DNA from: Mycobacterium sp. E740 | Lineage (GTDB): Bacteria; Actinomycetota; Actinomycetes; Mycobacteriales; Mycobacteriaceae | Assembly: GCF_001672895.1 (NCBI RefSeq) | Contig: NZ_LZKP01000037.1 | Coordinates: 1 to 64,000 of the forward strand | Direction: 5' to 3' | DNA length: 64,000 nt | Part shown: in pieces, positions 40,173 to 48,937 of the stretch | Position numbering within the stretch: position 1 is the stretch's first letter | Layout: each line of letters starts with the position of its first letter | Program-made: the position numbers and the translations under genes | The notes under the pieces: generated by a model | Databases searched by the model: none | Seen by the model: only the letters and a program-made list of their open reading frames with translations | What the model was told of the DNA's origin: nothing

Positions 40173-41432
40173 ATGGCCAAGTGGCCTAAGCCGGTGGAAG
40201 GCAGCTGGACTGAACACTATCCGGAACTCGGCACCGGACCGATCTCGTTCCGCGACTCCACGTCGCCGGAGTTCTACGAGCTCGAACGGGAAGCGGTCTT
40301 CAAGCGGGCGTGGCTCAACGTCGCCCGGGTCGAGGAGCTACCGCGGGTCGGCAGCTACCTCACCAAGGAGATCGATGCCGTCAGGACATCGGTGATCGTC
40401 GTGCGGGGCAAGGATCAGCAGATCCGTGCCTTCTACAACATCTGCCGCCACCGTGGAAACAAGTTGGTGTGGAACGACTTTCCCAACGAGGAGGTCAAGG
40501 GTACCTGCAGACAGTTCACGTGCAAGTATCACGGGTGGCGCTACGACCTCAAGGGCGATCTCACGTTCGTCCAGCAAGAGGGCGAGTTCTTCGGCCTCGA
40601 CAGCGCCCGCTACGGGCTCAAGCCGGTGCACTGCGACGTCTGGAACGGCTTCATCTTCATCAACTTCGATCCCGAGCCGCAGTGGAGCCTGCGGGAATTC
40701 CTCGGCCCGATGATCACCGCGCTCGACGACTACCCGTTCGAAATGATGACCGAGCGTTACGAATTCGAAGCACACAACAACAGCAACTGGAAGATCTTCG
40801 CCGACGCGTTCCAGGAGTACTACCACGTTCCGTCGCTGCACTCGCAGCAGGTCCCCAGCGAGGTGCGTCAGCCGAACGCAACCTTCGAATGCGCGCACTT
40901 CCAGATCGACGGGCCGCACCGCTTGGTGTCCACGGCGGGCACCCGGCGCTGGCTGCTGGCGCCGGAGTACATGTATCCGGTCGAAAGGGTCACGCGCAGT
41001 GGGCTGGTCGGACCGTGGCGTACCCCGGAGACGCATCAGTCCGCCGGCCTGAACCCAGGCGGCATCGAACCGTGGGGCATCACCAACTTCCAGATCTTCC
41101 CGAACCTGGAGATCCTCATCTACCACGGCTGGTACCTGCTGTACCGGTACTGGCCGACGTCGCACAACACCCATAAGTTCGAGGCCTACAACGCATTTCA
41201 CCCAGCACGCACCGTGCGCGAGCGTGTCGAGCACGAGGTTGCCTCGGTGGTGCTGAAGGAGTTCGCGCTGCAGGATGCCGGCATGCTCGGCGGCACGCAG
41301 GCCGCCTTGGAGTACGACGTCATCGACGACTACCCGCTCAGCGACCAGGAGATCCTCGTCCGCCACCTGCACCACGAGGCCGTCAAATGGGTGAAGGAGT
41401 ACCAGGCCGAGCGCAGCACGGTTGGGGTTTGA
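40173..41432 (+). CDS. Rieske non-heme iron oxygenase, alpha subunit, copy 3
   Basis: A 419-aa Rieske oxygenase with Cys91/His93 and Cys117/His120 as cluster ligands and His218/His223 (EYYHVPSLH) as iron ligands; Glu215 again takes the bridging position and Asp211 precedes it. The substrate pocket half differs most from the other two copies (for example TRRWLLAPEYMYP), which suggests a different substrate. GAGGAGGAGG lies 5 nt upstream of the ATG. It is followed after 2 nt by the partner gene, but the third position of the cassette is a TauD-type dioxygenase instead of an amidohydrolase. Confidence 0.94.
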   Translation: MAKWPKPVEGSWTEHYPELGTGPISFRDSTSPEFYELEREAVFKRAWLNVARVEELPRVGSYLTKEIDAVRTSVIVVRGKDQQIRAFYNICRHRGNKLVWNDFPNEEVKGTCRQFTCKYHGWRYDLKGDLTFVQQEGEFFGLDSARYGLKPVHCDVWNGFIFINFDPEPQWSLREFLGPMITALDDYPFEMMTERYEFEAHNNSNWKIFADAFQEYYHVPSLHSQQVPSEVRQPNATFECAHFQIDGPHRLVSTAGTRRWLLAPEYMYPVERVTRSGLVGPWRTPETHQSAGLNPGGIEPWGITNFQIFPNLEILIYHGWYLLYRYWPTSHNTHKFEAYNAFHPARTVRERVEHEVASVVLKEFALQDAGMLGGTQAALEYDVIDDYPLSDQEILVRHLHHEAVKWVKEYQAERSTVGV

Positions 41433-41434
41433 GC

Positions 41435-41770
41435 ATGCCAGACACTCGCCTGCCCAGCGCCTTTGCCCAATTCGAACAGTTCGCCGAGAAATGGTGTCTG
41501 GCAACCGAACCCGAGCGGTGGGAAGCGCGGTTGACCACTCCGATGCCGGAAATACGGGAGTTCTACGATGCGTTCTCGCCCCGCTTCGAAGAAGCGATCG
41601 ACTACTGCGACAAGTTCCCGCTCGACGACGTGCCCGACGACGCGCTGAACCTGTTGCATCTCGTCTACTCGATGATCATGGTCTCGATGGCCGTCGAGAT
41701 CTTCGGCACGCAGAAGCCCATCGACTCCGCCGACGCCGAAATGCACCGCGTCAGCGCGCCGGTGCCATGA
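41435..41770 (+). CDS. Conserved ~110-aa Rieske-associated protein, copy 3
   Basis: A 111-aa member of the partner family. It keeps the core pattern (FEQFAEKWCLATEPERW, FYDAFSPRFEEAIDYCDKFP, DDALNLLHLVYSMI) but lacks the Trp-Lys-Gln-Pro end, which here reads IFGTQKPIDSAD, so the C-terminus is the variable part. ATG 41435 is 2 nt after the Rieske stop. The stop overlaps the TauD-type start by 4 nt. The repeated FPLDD-x-PDDAL-type segment shared with copy 2 is the best handle for a family search. Function unknown. Confidence 0.82.
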   Translation: MPDTRLPSAFAQFEQFAEKWCLATEPERWEARLTTPMPEIREFYDAFSPRFEEAIDYCDKFPLDDVPDDALNLLHLVYSMIMVSMAVEIFGTQKPIDSADAEMHRVSAPVP

Positions 41771-42639
41771 TGACCGATAAGGATGCGACGACCATGACTG
41801 TGCTCACGATGAACAAGCTCACCGCATCGGTCGGCGCGGAGGTGACCGGCCTGGATTCGGACGTCTTGGCCAACGATGACGCGATCGGCACAGCCGTCCT
41901 CGAGGCGCTGAAGGACAACGGCGTGCTCGTCTTCCCCGGAGTCGGCCTCACACCCGAGGCGCAGGTGGCGTTCTGTCGGCGACTCGGCGACATCGACCAC
42001 TCGTCCGACGGACACCATCCGGTTGCCGGCATCTATCCGGTGACGCTGGACAAGTCGAAGAATTCCTCGGCGGCCTATCTGCGGGCCACGTTCGACTGGC
42101 ACATCGACGGCTGCACACCGACAAACGGCGAGTGCCCGCAGAGGGCGACTGTGCTTTCAGCCAAACAAGTGGCCGAAAGCGGTGGCGAGACGGAGTTCGC
42201 GAACTCGTATGCGGCTTACGAGGCTTTCAGTGACGAGGAGAAGGAGCGTTTCGGCGGGTTGCGGGTGGTGCATTCGCTCGAGGCGTCGCAGCGCCGGGTG
42301 ACGCCCGATCCGTCGCCGGAACTGGTGGCCAGGTGGCGCTCGCGGCCCACGCACGAGCATCCATTGGTGTGGACGCATCGCAGCGGTCGCAAATCGCTGG
42401 TGTTGGGCGCCTCGGCGGACCATGTGGTCGGCATGGACCCCGAGGAGGGCCGGGCGCTGCTCGCCGACCTGCTCGACCGCGCCACCCAGCCGCATTTGGT
42501 GTACAGCCATCGCTGGTCCGTCGGAGACACGGTCATCTGGGACAACAACGGCGTCCTGCACCGGGCCGCGCCATACGACCCCGACTCGCCCCGGCTAATG
42601 CTGCGCACGACCGTGCTCGGAGACGAGCCGATCCAGTAA
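41767..42639 (+). CDS. TauD/TfdA-type Fe(II)/2-oxoglutarate dioxygenase
   Basis: A 290-aa 2-oxoglutarate-dependent dioxygenase. The facial triad is His112-x-Asp114 (FDWHIDGCTP) and His265 (GVLHRAAPYD); Arg280 in RLMLRTT would bind 2-oxoglutarate. Twin ATG codons at 41767/41770 overlap the partner gene stop. Family reactions include oxidative cleavage of sulfonates and aryl ethers and simple hydroxylation. Standing where the other two cassettes have an amidohydrolase, it is likely to process the same class of intermediate or act in series with the Rieske enzyme (inference). A 115-nt gap follows. Confidence 0.9.
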   Translation: MMTDKDATTMTVLTMNKLTASVGAEVTGLDSDVLANDDAIGTAVLEALKDNGVLVFPGVGLTPEAQVAFCRRLGDIDHSSDGHHPVAGIYPVTLDKSKNSSAAYLRATFDWHIDGCTPTNGECPQRATVLSAKQVAESGGETEFANSYAAYEAFSDEEKERFGGLRVVHSLEASQRRVTPDPSPELVARWRSRPTHEHPLVWTHRSGRKSLVLGASADHVVGMDPEEGRALLADLLDRATQPHLVYSHRWSVGDTVIWDNNGVLHRAAPYDPDSPRLMLRTTVLGDEPIQ

Positions 42640-42709
42640 CTGCTGAGCGCTCGCACAGCACTGCTCGTTGACGGCGGCAGTGCCATATGGAAACCTGATA
42701 CCCCGATAT

Positions 42710-42724
42710 GAGAATCACGTTCTC
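42710..42724. promoter_or_regulatory. Palindromic operator candidate RAGAAT-N3-RTTCTC, site 2
   Basis: gagaatcacgttctc, 31 nt upstream of the P450 ATG at 42755. It equals the copy at 5930 except in the 3-nt centre. Related sites are at 58091 and 58214. Confidence 0.6.
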
Positions 42725-42754
42725 GCTTGCCGAGATCGCTGAAACGGAGGGCCA

Positions 42755-44053
42755 ATGACGGAGGACCTCACCTCGGTCGACTTCTTCCGGGACGGCCGTC
42801 TGACCGACGACCCGTACCGGTTCTACGCGGCACTACGCGACAAGTGCCCGGTAAGCCGTGAGGACCACTACGGCGTGACGATGGTGACCGGCTGGCAGGA
42901 GGCCGTCGACGTCTACAACGACGCCGAGACGTTCTCGTCGTGCATCTCGGTCACGGGCCCGTTCCCCGGGTTCCCGGTCCCGCTCGAAGGGCGGCAGGAC
43001 GAGGACCTGACCGATCTGATCGTCGAGCACCGCGACGAGATCCCGTTCAGCGACCAGTTGCCGACGCTGGACCCGCCGACGCACACCAATCACCGCGCCC
43101 TGTTGATGCGGTTGATCACGCCCAAGCGCCTCAAGGAGAACGAGGACGCGATGTGGCAGTTGGCCGATGACATCCTCGACGAGTTCCTGGCGCCCGGCGA
43201 GGGCGAATTCATCAAGGGGTTCGCCGGTCCGTTCACCTTGCGCGTCATCGCCGATCTCCTCGGTGTGCCGGACGAGGACCGCCCCGAGTTGCTCGAGCGA
43301 CTGGCGCGGGGCACCCATGGCGGTGGGCTCGGCAACGCCGAGAAGACGCTCACGAAGACGCCGCTGGAGTACCTCTACGAAGTGTTCGCCGAGTACGTCG
43401 AGGACCGCCGTCGTCAGCCGCGCGACGACGTGCTCACCGGCTTGGCGACGGCGACCTTCCCGGACGGCACGCTGCCCGAGGTGGGTGACGTGGTGCGGGT
43501 GGCCACCAATGTGTTCTCCGCGGGTCAGGAGACCACGGTGCGGCTGCTGTCGACCGCGCTGAAGGTGATGGGTGACCGCCCTGACATTCAGCGCAGGCTG
43601 CGCGACGATCGCAGCCTGCTGCCGAACTTCATCGAGGAGTGCCTGCGAATCGAGAGCCCCGTGAAGGGCGACTTCCGGCTGTCGCGGGTGCCGACGACGG
43701 TGGGTGAAGAGCCCTTGGGCGCGGGCTGCACCGTGATGGTCATCAACGGGGCAGCCAACCGCGACCCGCGCCGCTTCGAGGATCCCGACACGTTCGATCC
43801 GGAGCGTAAGAACGCCCGTCAACATCTGGCGTTCGGTCGCGGCATCCACAGCTGTCCGGGTGCGCCCCTGGCCCGCGCCGAAACGCGCGTCGGGCTGGAG
43901 CGACTGCTGGATCGCACTACCGACATCAGGATCAGCGAGAAACATCACGGGCCGGCGGATGACCGTCGCTACCAATACATTCCGACGTACATCCTGCGCG
44001 GGCTGACCGAGCTGCACCTGGAGTTCGATGTCGTTGCCGGTGATGGCCGATGA
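42755..44053 (+). CDS. Cytochrome P450
   Basis: A 432-aa P450, paralogue of the one at 15538. The I-helix motif is FSAGQETTVRLL, ExxR is in IEECLRIE and the heme ligand is Cys367 in FGRGIHSCPG. GGAGGG lies 4-5 nt before the ATG. It is coupled by ATGA overlap to a ferredoxin gene and then a DUF1330 gene. A 15-bp palindrome in its promoter also occurs upstream of amidohydrolase and CMD operons, so it probably belongs to the same regulon. Substrate unknown. Confidence 0.93.
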   Translation: MTEDLTSVDFFRDGRLTDDPYRFYAALRDKCPVSREDHYGVTMVTGWQEAVDVYNDAETFSSCISVTGPFPGFPVPLEGRQDEDLTDLIVEHRDEIPFSDQLPTLDPPTHTNHRALLMRLITPKRLKENEDAMWQLADDILDEFLAPGEGEFIKGFAGPFTLRVIADLLGVPDEDRPELLERLARGTHGGGLGNAEKTLTKTPLEYLYEVFAEYVEDRRRQPRDDVLTGLATATFPDGTLPEVGDVVRVATNVFSAGQETTVRLLSTALKVMGDRPDIQRRLRDDRSLLPNFIEECLRIESPVKGDFRLSRVPTTVGEEPLGAGCTVMVINGAANRDPRRFEDPDTFDPERKNARQHLAFGRGIHSCPGAPLARAETRVGLERLLDRTTDIRISEKHHGPADDRRYQYIPTYILRGLTELHLEFDVVAGDGR

Positions 44054-44241
44054 AGGTGACCGTCGACGAAGACCGCTGCGCCGGACATGGAATGTGTCTG
44101 ACGCTGTGCCCGGAAGTCTTCGAGATGACCGACGACGGTTGGGCGGTCGCAGCTCCGGGCGCCGTGCCTGCCGGTCTCGAGGATGCCGCACGTGACGCCA
44201 TCCAGAACTGTCCCGAACAAGCGATTTCCGAAATCGACTGA
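44050..44241 (+). CDS. Small P450-type ferredoxin
   Basis: A 63-aa ferredoxin of the 3Fe-4S/4Fe-4S type that accompanies actinobacterial P450s. Cys10, Cys16, Cys20 and Cys54-Pro55 are present (RCAGHGMCLTLCPEVF and NCPEQAI), with His13 at the position that often replaces a fourth cluster ligand. Start overlaps the P450 stop by 4 nt, so it is most likely the direct electron donor of that enzyme. No reductase is encoded beside it. Confidence 0.92.
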   Translation: MKVTVDEDRCAGHGMCLTLCPEVFEMTDDGWAVAAPGAVPAGLEDAARDAIQNCPEQAISEID

Positions 44242-44257
44242 ACACAAAGGAGTTCGA

Positions 44258-44545
44258 GTGCCCAAGGCGTACATCCTCATCACCGAGGACGTGAAGGATC
44301 CGGCCGGCATGGCCGAGTACGGCAAACTGGCCAGCCAGGCGATGGCCGGGTCGACTCTGTTGTCGTTCGACCAGAAGCCGGAGGTGCTCGAGGGCGACTG
44401 GCACGGCACCCAGACCGTGTTGCTGGAGTTCGAGTCGGCCGAAGCTGCTCGCGAGTGGTACAACTCCGACGCCTACCAGGAAGCCGCGAAGCTGCGGCAG
44501 GCCGCCGCCGACTGCAACGGCGTCATCCTGCACGGGCTGGGCTGA
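44258..44545 (+). CDS. DUF1330-family protein
   Basis: A 95-aa DUF1330 protein, a ferredoxin-like alpha/beta-barrel fold that usually dimerises. Typical features are KAYILITEDVKDPAGMAEYG at the start and FESAEAAREWYNSDAYQEAA. The GTG start is preceded by AAAGGAG at 44246-44252. It ends the P450-ferredoxin operon. Members of the fold include monooxygenase-like and stress proteins, but the biochemical role of DUF1330 is not settled. A strong hairpin follows 23 nt after the stop. Confidence 0.85.
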   Translation: MPKAYILITEDVKDPAGMAEYGKLASQAMAGSTLLSFDQKPEVLEGDWHGTQTVLLEFESAEAAREWYNSDAYQEAAKLRQAAADCNGVILHGLG

Positions 44546-44567
44546 TACTCGTCTACTCGTCACTGAA

Positions 44568-44616
44568 ACCGACGTATTGGCGGAAAAGCACTTGTGAAAG
44601 CCGCCGAAACGTCGGT
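44568..44616. terminator. Bidirectional hairpin between convergent operons
   Basis: accgacgt-att-ggcgg (44568-44583) pairs with ccgcc-gaa-acgtcggt (44601-44616): 8 bp plus 5 bp, with a 3-nt internal part of which two positions can also pair; loop 17 nt. It is the only structure in the 96-nt gap between DUF1330 and the convergent hydrolase gene. Confidence 0.6.
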
Positions 44617-44641
44617 CTCGACGCAGTGGTGATCCGCTGGA

Positions 44642-45400
44642 TCAGTGGGGGACCAGCGGGCCGGTGGGCTGCGTCGTCGTGGCGTGCACGAGCAGTTCGG
44701 CGAGCTCGCGCGGCCGGCTGAGGAACGGCGAATGCGAGGTGTCGATGGTCAACTGCTCGACACCGAGTCTGCGAGTCACGGTGTCGGCCAGCCAGCGCGG
44801 CATCGAGCGATCCTGCAGGCACCGGATGAAGCTGCGGGGGAGTTCGGCGGCCCAGAATGCGGGCACGGACACCGGCGTGACCGTGGTGTCGCCGAACCGC
44901 TCCGGCCCGAGGCGCTCGAACGCCCAGCGCGCGGTCGTCTCGTCGCAGTCGTGGTAGAAGTACCGCCACGCGCCGTCGAAGTCGGCGAACCACATCGCCC
45001 CGTCGTCGTCGAACTTCAAGTAGCTCAACATCTCTCCGACGTCGGCGTCGAACTCGCCGTCTTCTGAGTCACGCATGGCCATCGCTTCGGGGTACGTGCG
45101 GCCTTCGCGCGGCAGCGCCGCAGCCAGGTAGATGATGTGGCCGACCAGGTCCGGCCGCTCGTCTGCGGCCAGTGTGGCGTCGAACCCGCCGCCGGAGTGG
45201 CCGACGAGGACGTCGCCGGCGTGCATCACCGACACGATCGCCTCACGGCGGTTCGCCAATGTCGAGTCCTCGTCGACGCGCGCACCGTGGCCGGGTAAGT
45301 CGACGGCCACCGCCTCGTGGCCCATCCGCTGCAACTCCGCGATTGTGCGCTCCCAGCACCACGCGGCATGAAAACCGCCGTGCACGAACACGAACCGCAT
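44642..45400 (-). CDS. Alpha/beta hydrolase
   Basis: A 252-aa alpha/beta hydrolase. FVHGGFHAAWCW contains the oxyanion His-Gly-Gly, the nucleophile Ser69 is in LVGHSGGGFD, and a terminal DTSHSPFLSRP supplies the His. It resembles esterases and C-C hydrolases such as the salicylate-esterase/MhpC-like groups. The ATG at 45400 overlaps the upstream P450 stop; the open frame beyond it lies within that gene. It is last in the operon 48033-44642, so it may hydrolyse an ester or lactone formed from the P450 products. Confidence 0.88.
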   Translation of the reverse strand: MRFVFVHGGFHAAWCWERTIAELQRMGHEAVAVDLPGHGARVDEDSTLANRREAIVSVMHAGDVLVGHSGGGFDATLAADERPDLVGHIIYLAAALPREGRTYPEAMAMRDSEDGEFDADVGEMLSYLKFDDDGAMWFADFDGAWRYFYHDCDETTARWAFERLGPERFGDTTVTPVSVPAFWAAELPRSFIRCLQDRSMPRWLADTVTRRLGVEQLTIDTSHSPFLSRPRELAELLVHATTTQPTGPLVPH

Positions 45401-46605
45401 CAGCGCAGCACTCGCACCGGCACCTGCGACCAGCCCGCGACGTTCTGCGCGGCCACCCGGCGACAGTCGTCGAAGATCACTTCGTAGCGGGGCATGAAGT
45501 CCAGCAGCATCTCCAGCGCGATCGCACTCTCCATGCGGGCCAGCGCGGCACCCAGACAACTGTGCACGCCGTATCCGAACCCGAGATTCTGCGCCTCGGT
45601 GCGATCGCGGTCGATGTCGAAGGTGTCCGCATCGGCGAACGCCTCGGGATCCCGGTTGGCCGAACCCGCAAGCAGGAACACCGGTTTGCCGGCCGGGATC
45701 GTCACCCCGTGCAGCTGCACCTCGCGCATCGAGCGACGGACGTTGTACTGGTTGGGCGCCTCGTAGCGCAGCAACTCTTCGACGGCGGCCGGAACCTTCC
45801 TGCGGTCGTCGAGGAGCTTCTGCCACTGCTCGGGATTACGCGCGAACGTCACCGCGGCGTTGCCGATGAGCTTGGTGACGGTCTCCGCGCCCGCGCCGCC
45901 GAGAAGTGTGGCGAACCCGGCGATCTCGAAGTCGTCGAGCTGCTGCTTCTCCCCGTCCTCGCGCTCGACCTCGGCGGCGATGAGGCGGCTGAACATGTCG
46001 TCCTTCGGCTCGGCGCGCCGCTCCTGAATCAGGTTGAAGTACAGGCCCATCGACTCCGCGACGGCCTGCATGCCCTTCTCCGACATCTCGATCTGGCCGG
46101 GCTCACGCTGCAGGGAAAGTTCGACCCACTCACGTACCTGCTGGCGGTATTCCTCTGGCACACCGAGCATCTGGGTGATCACTTCGACGGGGAAGAGTGC
46201 GGAGAAGTCCTGCACCACGTCGAAGCGGCCGGGGTCCACCTTCGACAGGTGACGTTCGATCGTGTGGGTGACCATGGGCTTGAGGGCCTGGATCGCGCGC
46301 GGCGTGAACACCTTGTTGACCAGGCTGCGCATCTGCCGGTGTTCAGGGGGGTCCATGACGATGATCATCTTCGCGACGATCGGTTCGTCCGACCGCACGG
46401 TGGCGAGGTCCAGGCCGTAGGCCGACGAATACGTCTCGAAGTCCTTGTACGCGGCGGCCACGTCCTCGTGCCGGGAAAGCGCGTAGAAGTCGTACTCCTC
46501 GCTGTGGTAGACGGGAGCTTCCGCGCGCAACCGACGGTAGATTTCCCAGGGGCCGTTGAAGAACTCCTCGGAGAACGGGTCGAAGACGAGGTTCGTCGTC
46601 GTCAT
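45400..46605 (-). CDS. Cytochrome P450
   Basis: A 401-aa P450, close to the one at 46831. I-helix GGAGAETVTKLIG, ExxR in VEELLRYE and heme ligand Cys350 in FGYGVHSCLG. ATG 46605 overlaps the ferredoxin stop (ATGA), so the ferredoxin at 46602 and this P450 are translationally coupled. The beginning MTTTNLVFDPFSEEFFNGPW mirrors the paralogue, supporting this start. The pair could act on the same molecule at two positions or on successive intermediates (inference). Confidence 0.93.
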   Translation of the reverse strand: MTTTNLVFDPFSEEFFNGPWEIYRRLRAEAPVYHSEEYDFYALSRHEDVAAAYKDFETYSSAYGLDLATVRSDEPIVAKMIIVMDPPEHRQMRSLVNKVFTPRAIQALKPMVTHTIERHLSKVDPGRFDVVQDFSALFPVEVITQMLGVPEEYRQQVREWVELSLQREPGQIEMSEKGMQAVAESMGLYFNLIQERRAEPKDDMFSRLIAAEVEREDGEKQQLDDFEIAGFATLLGGAGAETVTKLIGNAAVTFARNPEQWQKLLDDRRKVPAAVEELLRYEAPNQYNVRRSMREVQLHGVTIPAGKPVFLLAGSANRDPEAFADADTFDIDRDRTEAQNLGFGYGVHSCLGAALARMESAIALEMLLDFMPRYEVIFDDCRRVAAQNVAGWSQVPVRVLR

Positions 46606-46802
46606 GCGTCTTCGATCGAGATCGCCTGGCGCGGGCACTGGCGCACCGCTTCTCTCACCTGCTGTTCGTTTTCCGGCGTCACTTCTTCCTGGAGCACATG
46701 CAGGTAGTCCTGGTCGTCGAGATCGAACACCTCGGGGATGATGCCCATGCACACCCCGTTGCTCTCGCAGAGCCCGAAGTCGACGACGATCTTCTGAGTC
46801 AT
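46602..46802 (-). CDS. Small P450-type ferredoxin
   Basis: A 66-aa ferredoxin with Cys12 and Cys18 (LCESNGVCMGIIPEVF) and Cys56-Pro57 (RQCPRQAI), the three-Cys pattern of 3Fe-4S ferredoxins that serve P450s. The position between the two clusters is Ile rather than Cys, unlike the ferredoxin at 44050. It lies between two P450 genes, 28 nt after the first and overlapping the second by 4 nt, so it probably donates electrons to both. Confidence 0.92.
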   Translation of the reverse strand: MTQKIVVDFGLCESNGVCMGIIPEVFDLDDQDYLHVLQEEVTPENEQQVREAVRQCPRQAISIEDA

Positions 46803-46830
46803 GCGCGATCCCGCTCCGCTTCTCGCTGGC

Positions 46831-48033
46831 TCACTTCAGCACCCGCACCGGCACATGGTGGTATCCCGCGACGTTCTGCATGTGCACTCGTTCCAGACCG
46901 TCGAAGTCGAGCTGGTAGCGCGGCATGAAGTCGAGCAGGTGCTCGAGCGCGATCGTGGTCTCCAGGCGCGCGAGCGCCGCGCCCAGGCAGCTGTGAATGC
47001 CGTAGCCCAGCCCCAGGTTCTGGGCCTCGGTCTTGTCCCGGGTGATGTCGAAGGTCTCGCCGTCGGTGAAGGCTCGCGGGTCGCGGTTCGCGGCCGCTTT
47101 CATCAGGAACACCGGCTTGTGCGCCGGAATCGTGCCGCTGGGCACCTCGGCCTCTCTGAGGGTGTAACGCACGTTGTACTGCACCGGCCCTACATAGCGC
47201 AGCAATTCTTCGACGGCGGCAGGCACCAGGCTGCGGTCGTCGAGCAGCATCTGCCACTGCTCCGGATGCCGCGCGAACTCGACCACGGCACTGCCGACCA
47301 ACTTCGTTACGGTCTCGGCACCGGCACCGCCCAGTAGCGCAACGAAGCCCGTGATCTCGATGTCGTCGAGCTTGCGCAGTTCGCCGTTCTCGCCAGGTAT
47401 CTCAGCGGCGATCAGCCGGCTGATCATGTCGTCCTGCGGGTCGGCCCGACGCTCCTGCACCAGACCGTAGTAGTAGACGCCCGCGTCCATGTTGGCCTGC
47501 ATGTTCTCTTCGGACAGTTCGACCTGGCCCGGTTTGACTTCCAGGCCCTTGTCGATCCAGTGCCGCACCTGCTGCCGGTAGTCCTCGGGCACCCCGGCCA
47601 TCCGGGTGATCACCTCGACGGGAAACGGGCCGGAGAAATCCTGCACCACATCGAAGTTGTCGGGATCGACTTTCGACAGGTAGTGCTCGACGAGTTCGAC
47701 GACGGTCTCGCGCTGCGACTGGATCGCTCGAGGGGTGAACGCCTTGTTCAGCAGGCTGCGCATGAAGCGGTGCTCCGGGGGATCCATGAAGATGATCGAC
47801 TTCTGGAAGCCCTCGCCGGACTTGATCATGGACAGGTGGCAGCCTCGGGTGGACGAGAACGACTCGTGGTCCTTGAGCGCCGCCGCCACGTCGGCATGCC
47901 GGGTGAGCGCGTAGAAGTCATCCTGCTCGTCGTAGTAGATCGGAGTCTCGTCGCGCATGCGCCGGTAGATCTCGTATGGATCGTCGAAGTACTCCTGCGA
48001 GTACGGGTCGAACTCCAACTTCGGCTTGGTCAT
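46831..48033 (-). CDS. Cytochrome P450 with altered heme loop
   Basis: A 400-aa P450, paralogue of the neighbour at 45400 (FDPYSQEYFDDPYEIYRRMR start). I-helix GGAGAETVTKLVG, ExxR in VEELLRYV, heme ligand Cys349 in LGYGIHSCLG. The Phe that opens the F-x-x-G-x-H-x-C consensus is Leu here, while its paralogue keeps Phe; such replacements can tune heme redox potential. First gene of the minus-strand operon; the 112-nt gap upstream contains its promoter and a gagaat half-site at 48131. Confidence 0.93.
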   Translation of the reverse strand: MTKPKLEFDPYSQEYFDDPYEIYRRMRDETPIYYDEQDDFYALTRHADVAAALKDHESFSSTRGCHLSMIKSGEGFQKSIIFMDPPEHRFMRSLLNKAFTPRAIQSQRETVVELVEHYLSKVDPDNFDVVQDFSGPFPVEVITRMAGVPEDYRQQVRHWIDKGLEVKPGQVELSEENMQANMDAGVYYYGLVQERRADPQDDMISRLIAAEIPGENGELRKLDDIEITGFVALLGGAGAETVTKLVGSAVVEFARHPEQWQMLLDDRSLVPAAVEELLRYVGPVQYNVRYTLREAEVPSGTIPAHKPVFLMKAAANRDPRAFTDGETFDITRDKTEAQNLGLGYGIHSCLGAALARLETTIALEHLLDFMPRYQLDFDGLERVHMQNVAGYHHVPVRVLK

Positions 48034-48145
48034 GATCTCCTCTTTCGCGGCGGGCTGACGACCGCTTCCGTTACGCGAGGCTGCAATTGTGTAACGCCAA
48101 TAGTATCCCTCACGGGAAGGGTTTGAGTAGGGAGAATCGCTGTCT

Positions 48146-48937
48146 TCATGGCCGGATTCCGGCGTCGATGACGTCGTCGAGCAGCCCCAGATCGCTGCCG
48201 AGTTCCGCGGCGATCCGTCGCACCACCGCGACGTCCTTGCCGATGAACTCCCCGACGTCGGCGACGAACCCGTGCACTGACCCGCGGCGTGCGATGAACT
48301 CGCCGACGCGGCTCGCGCCGCTTCCGTGGGTGATCGAATCCAACAGTCTGTTCTCGTCCACCTCGAGGGAGGCGCCCAAGGACACTGCTTCGGCGAGCAA
48401 ACCGATCTGCGCGGCGAACAGGGCGTTGTTGATCAGCTTGACGACCTGCCCCCCACCCAGCGGGCCGACGTGCAGGATCGGGTCGCCGTACGCGGCGACG
48501 ACCGGGCGGATACGCCCTACCGCCTCGTCTGAGCCGCCGACGAACAGTGTCACCTCGCCGGCGGCGATATCGTGTGGGCCGCCGCTGACCGGTGCGTCGA
48601 CGACGCCGATATGCGAAAACTCGGCCGCGATGGCGCGCGCCGTCGCCGGGCTTCCGGTGGTGTGGATGACGAGCGAGGCGCCCGGGCGCATCGCCGCCGC
48701 CAGCGCGTCTCGAAAGCAGATCTGATGGACCTGTTCGTCGGTGAACACGCACACGATCACCACGTCGGCAGCGGCGACGTCGGTCAGCGTGGCGACCGGG
48801 CGAGCGCCGAGATCGCTTACGGCGGCGCGTTTTTCGTCGGTCCGGCCGAGGGCGGCGACGTCGTGACCGGATTCGACGAGTCGACGGACCATCGGAGCGC
48901 CCATTCGCCCCGCTCCGACGAACCCGACGCCGGTCAC
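48146..48937 (-). CDS. 3-Hydroxyisobutyrate dehydrogenase-like oxidoreductase
   Basis: A 263-aa beta-hydroxyacid dehydrogenase. The Rossmann motif is GFVGAGRMGAPM, the substrate motif DAPVSGGPHDIAAGE, and the catalytic Lys is in GGGQVVKLINN. The GTG start overlaps the stop of a second, related dehydrogenase (4 nt). Members oxidise 3-hydroxyisobutyrate, tartronate semialdehyde or similar beta-hydroxy acids, and some reduce imines. Together the two may form a heteromer or oxidise two stereo- or chain-length variants. Confidence 0.88.
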   Translation of the reverse strand: MTGVGFVGAGRMGAPMVRRLVESGHDVAALGRTDEKRAAVSDLGARPVATLTDVAAADVVIVCVFTDEQVHQICFRDALAAAMRPGASLVIHTTGSPATARAIAAEFSHIGVVDAPVSGGPHDIAAGEVTLFVGGSDEAVGRIRPVVAAYGDPILHVGPLGGGQVVKLINNALFAAQIGLLAEAVSLGASLEVDENRLLDSITHGSGASRVGEFIARRGSVHGFVADVGEFIGKDVAVVRRIAAELGSDLGLLDDVIDAGIRP

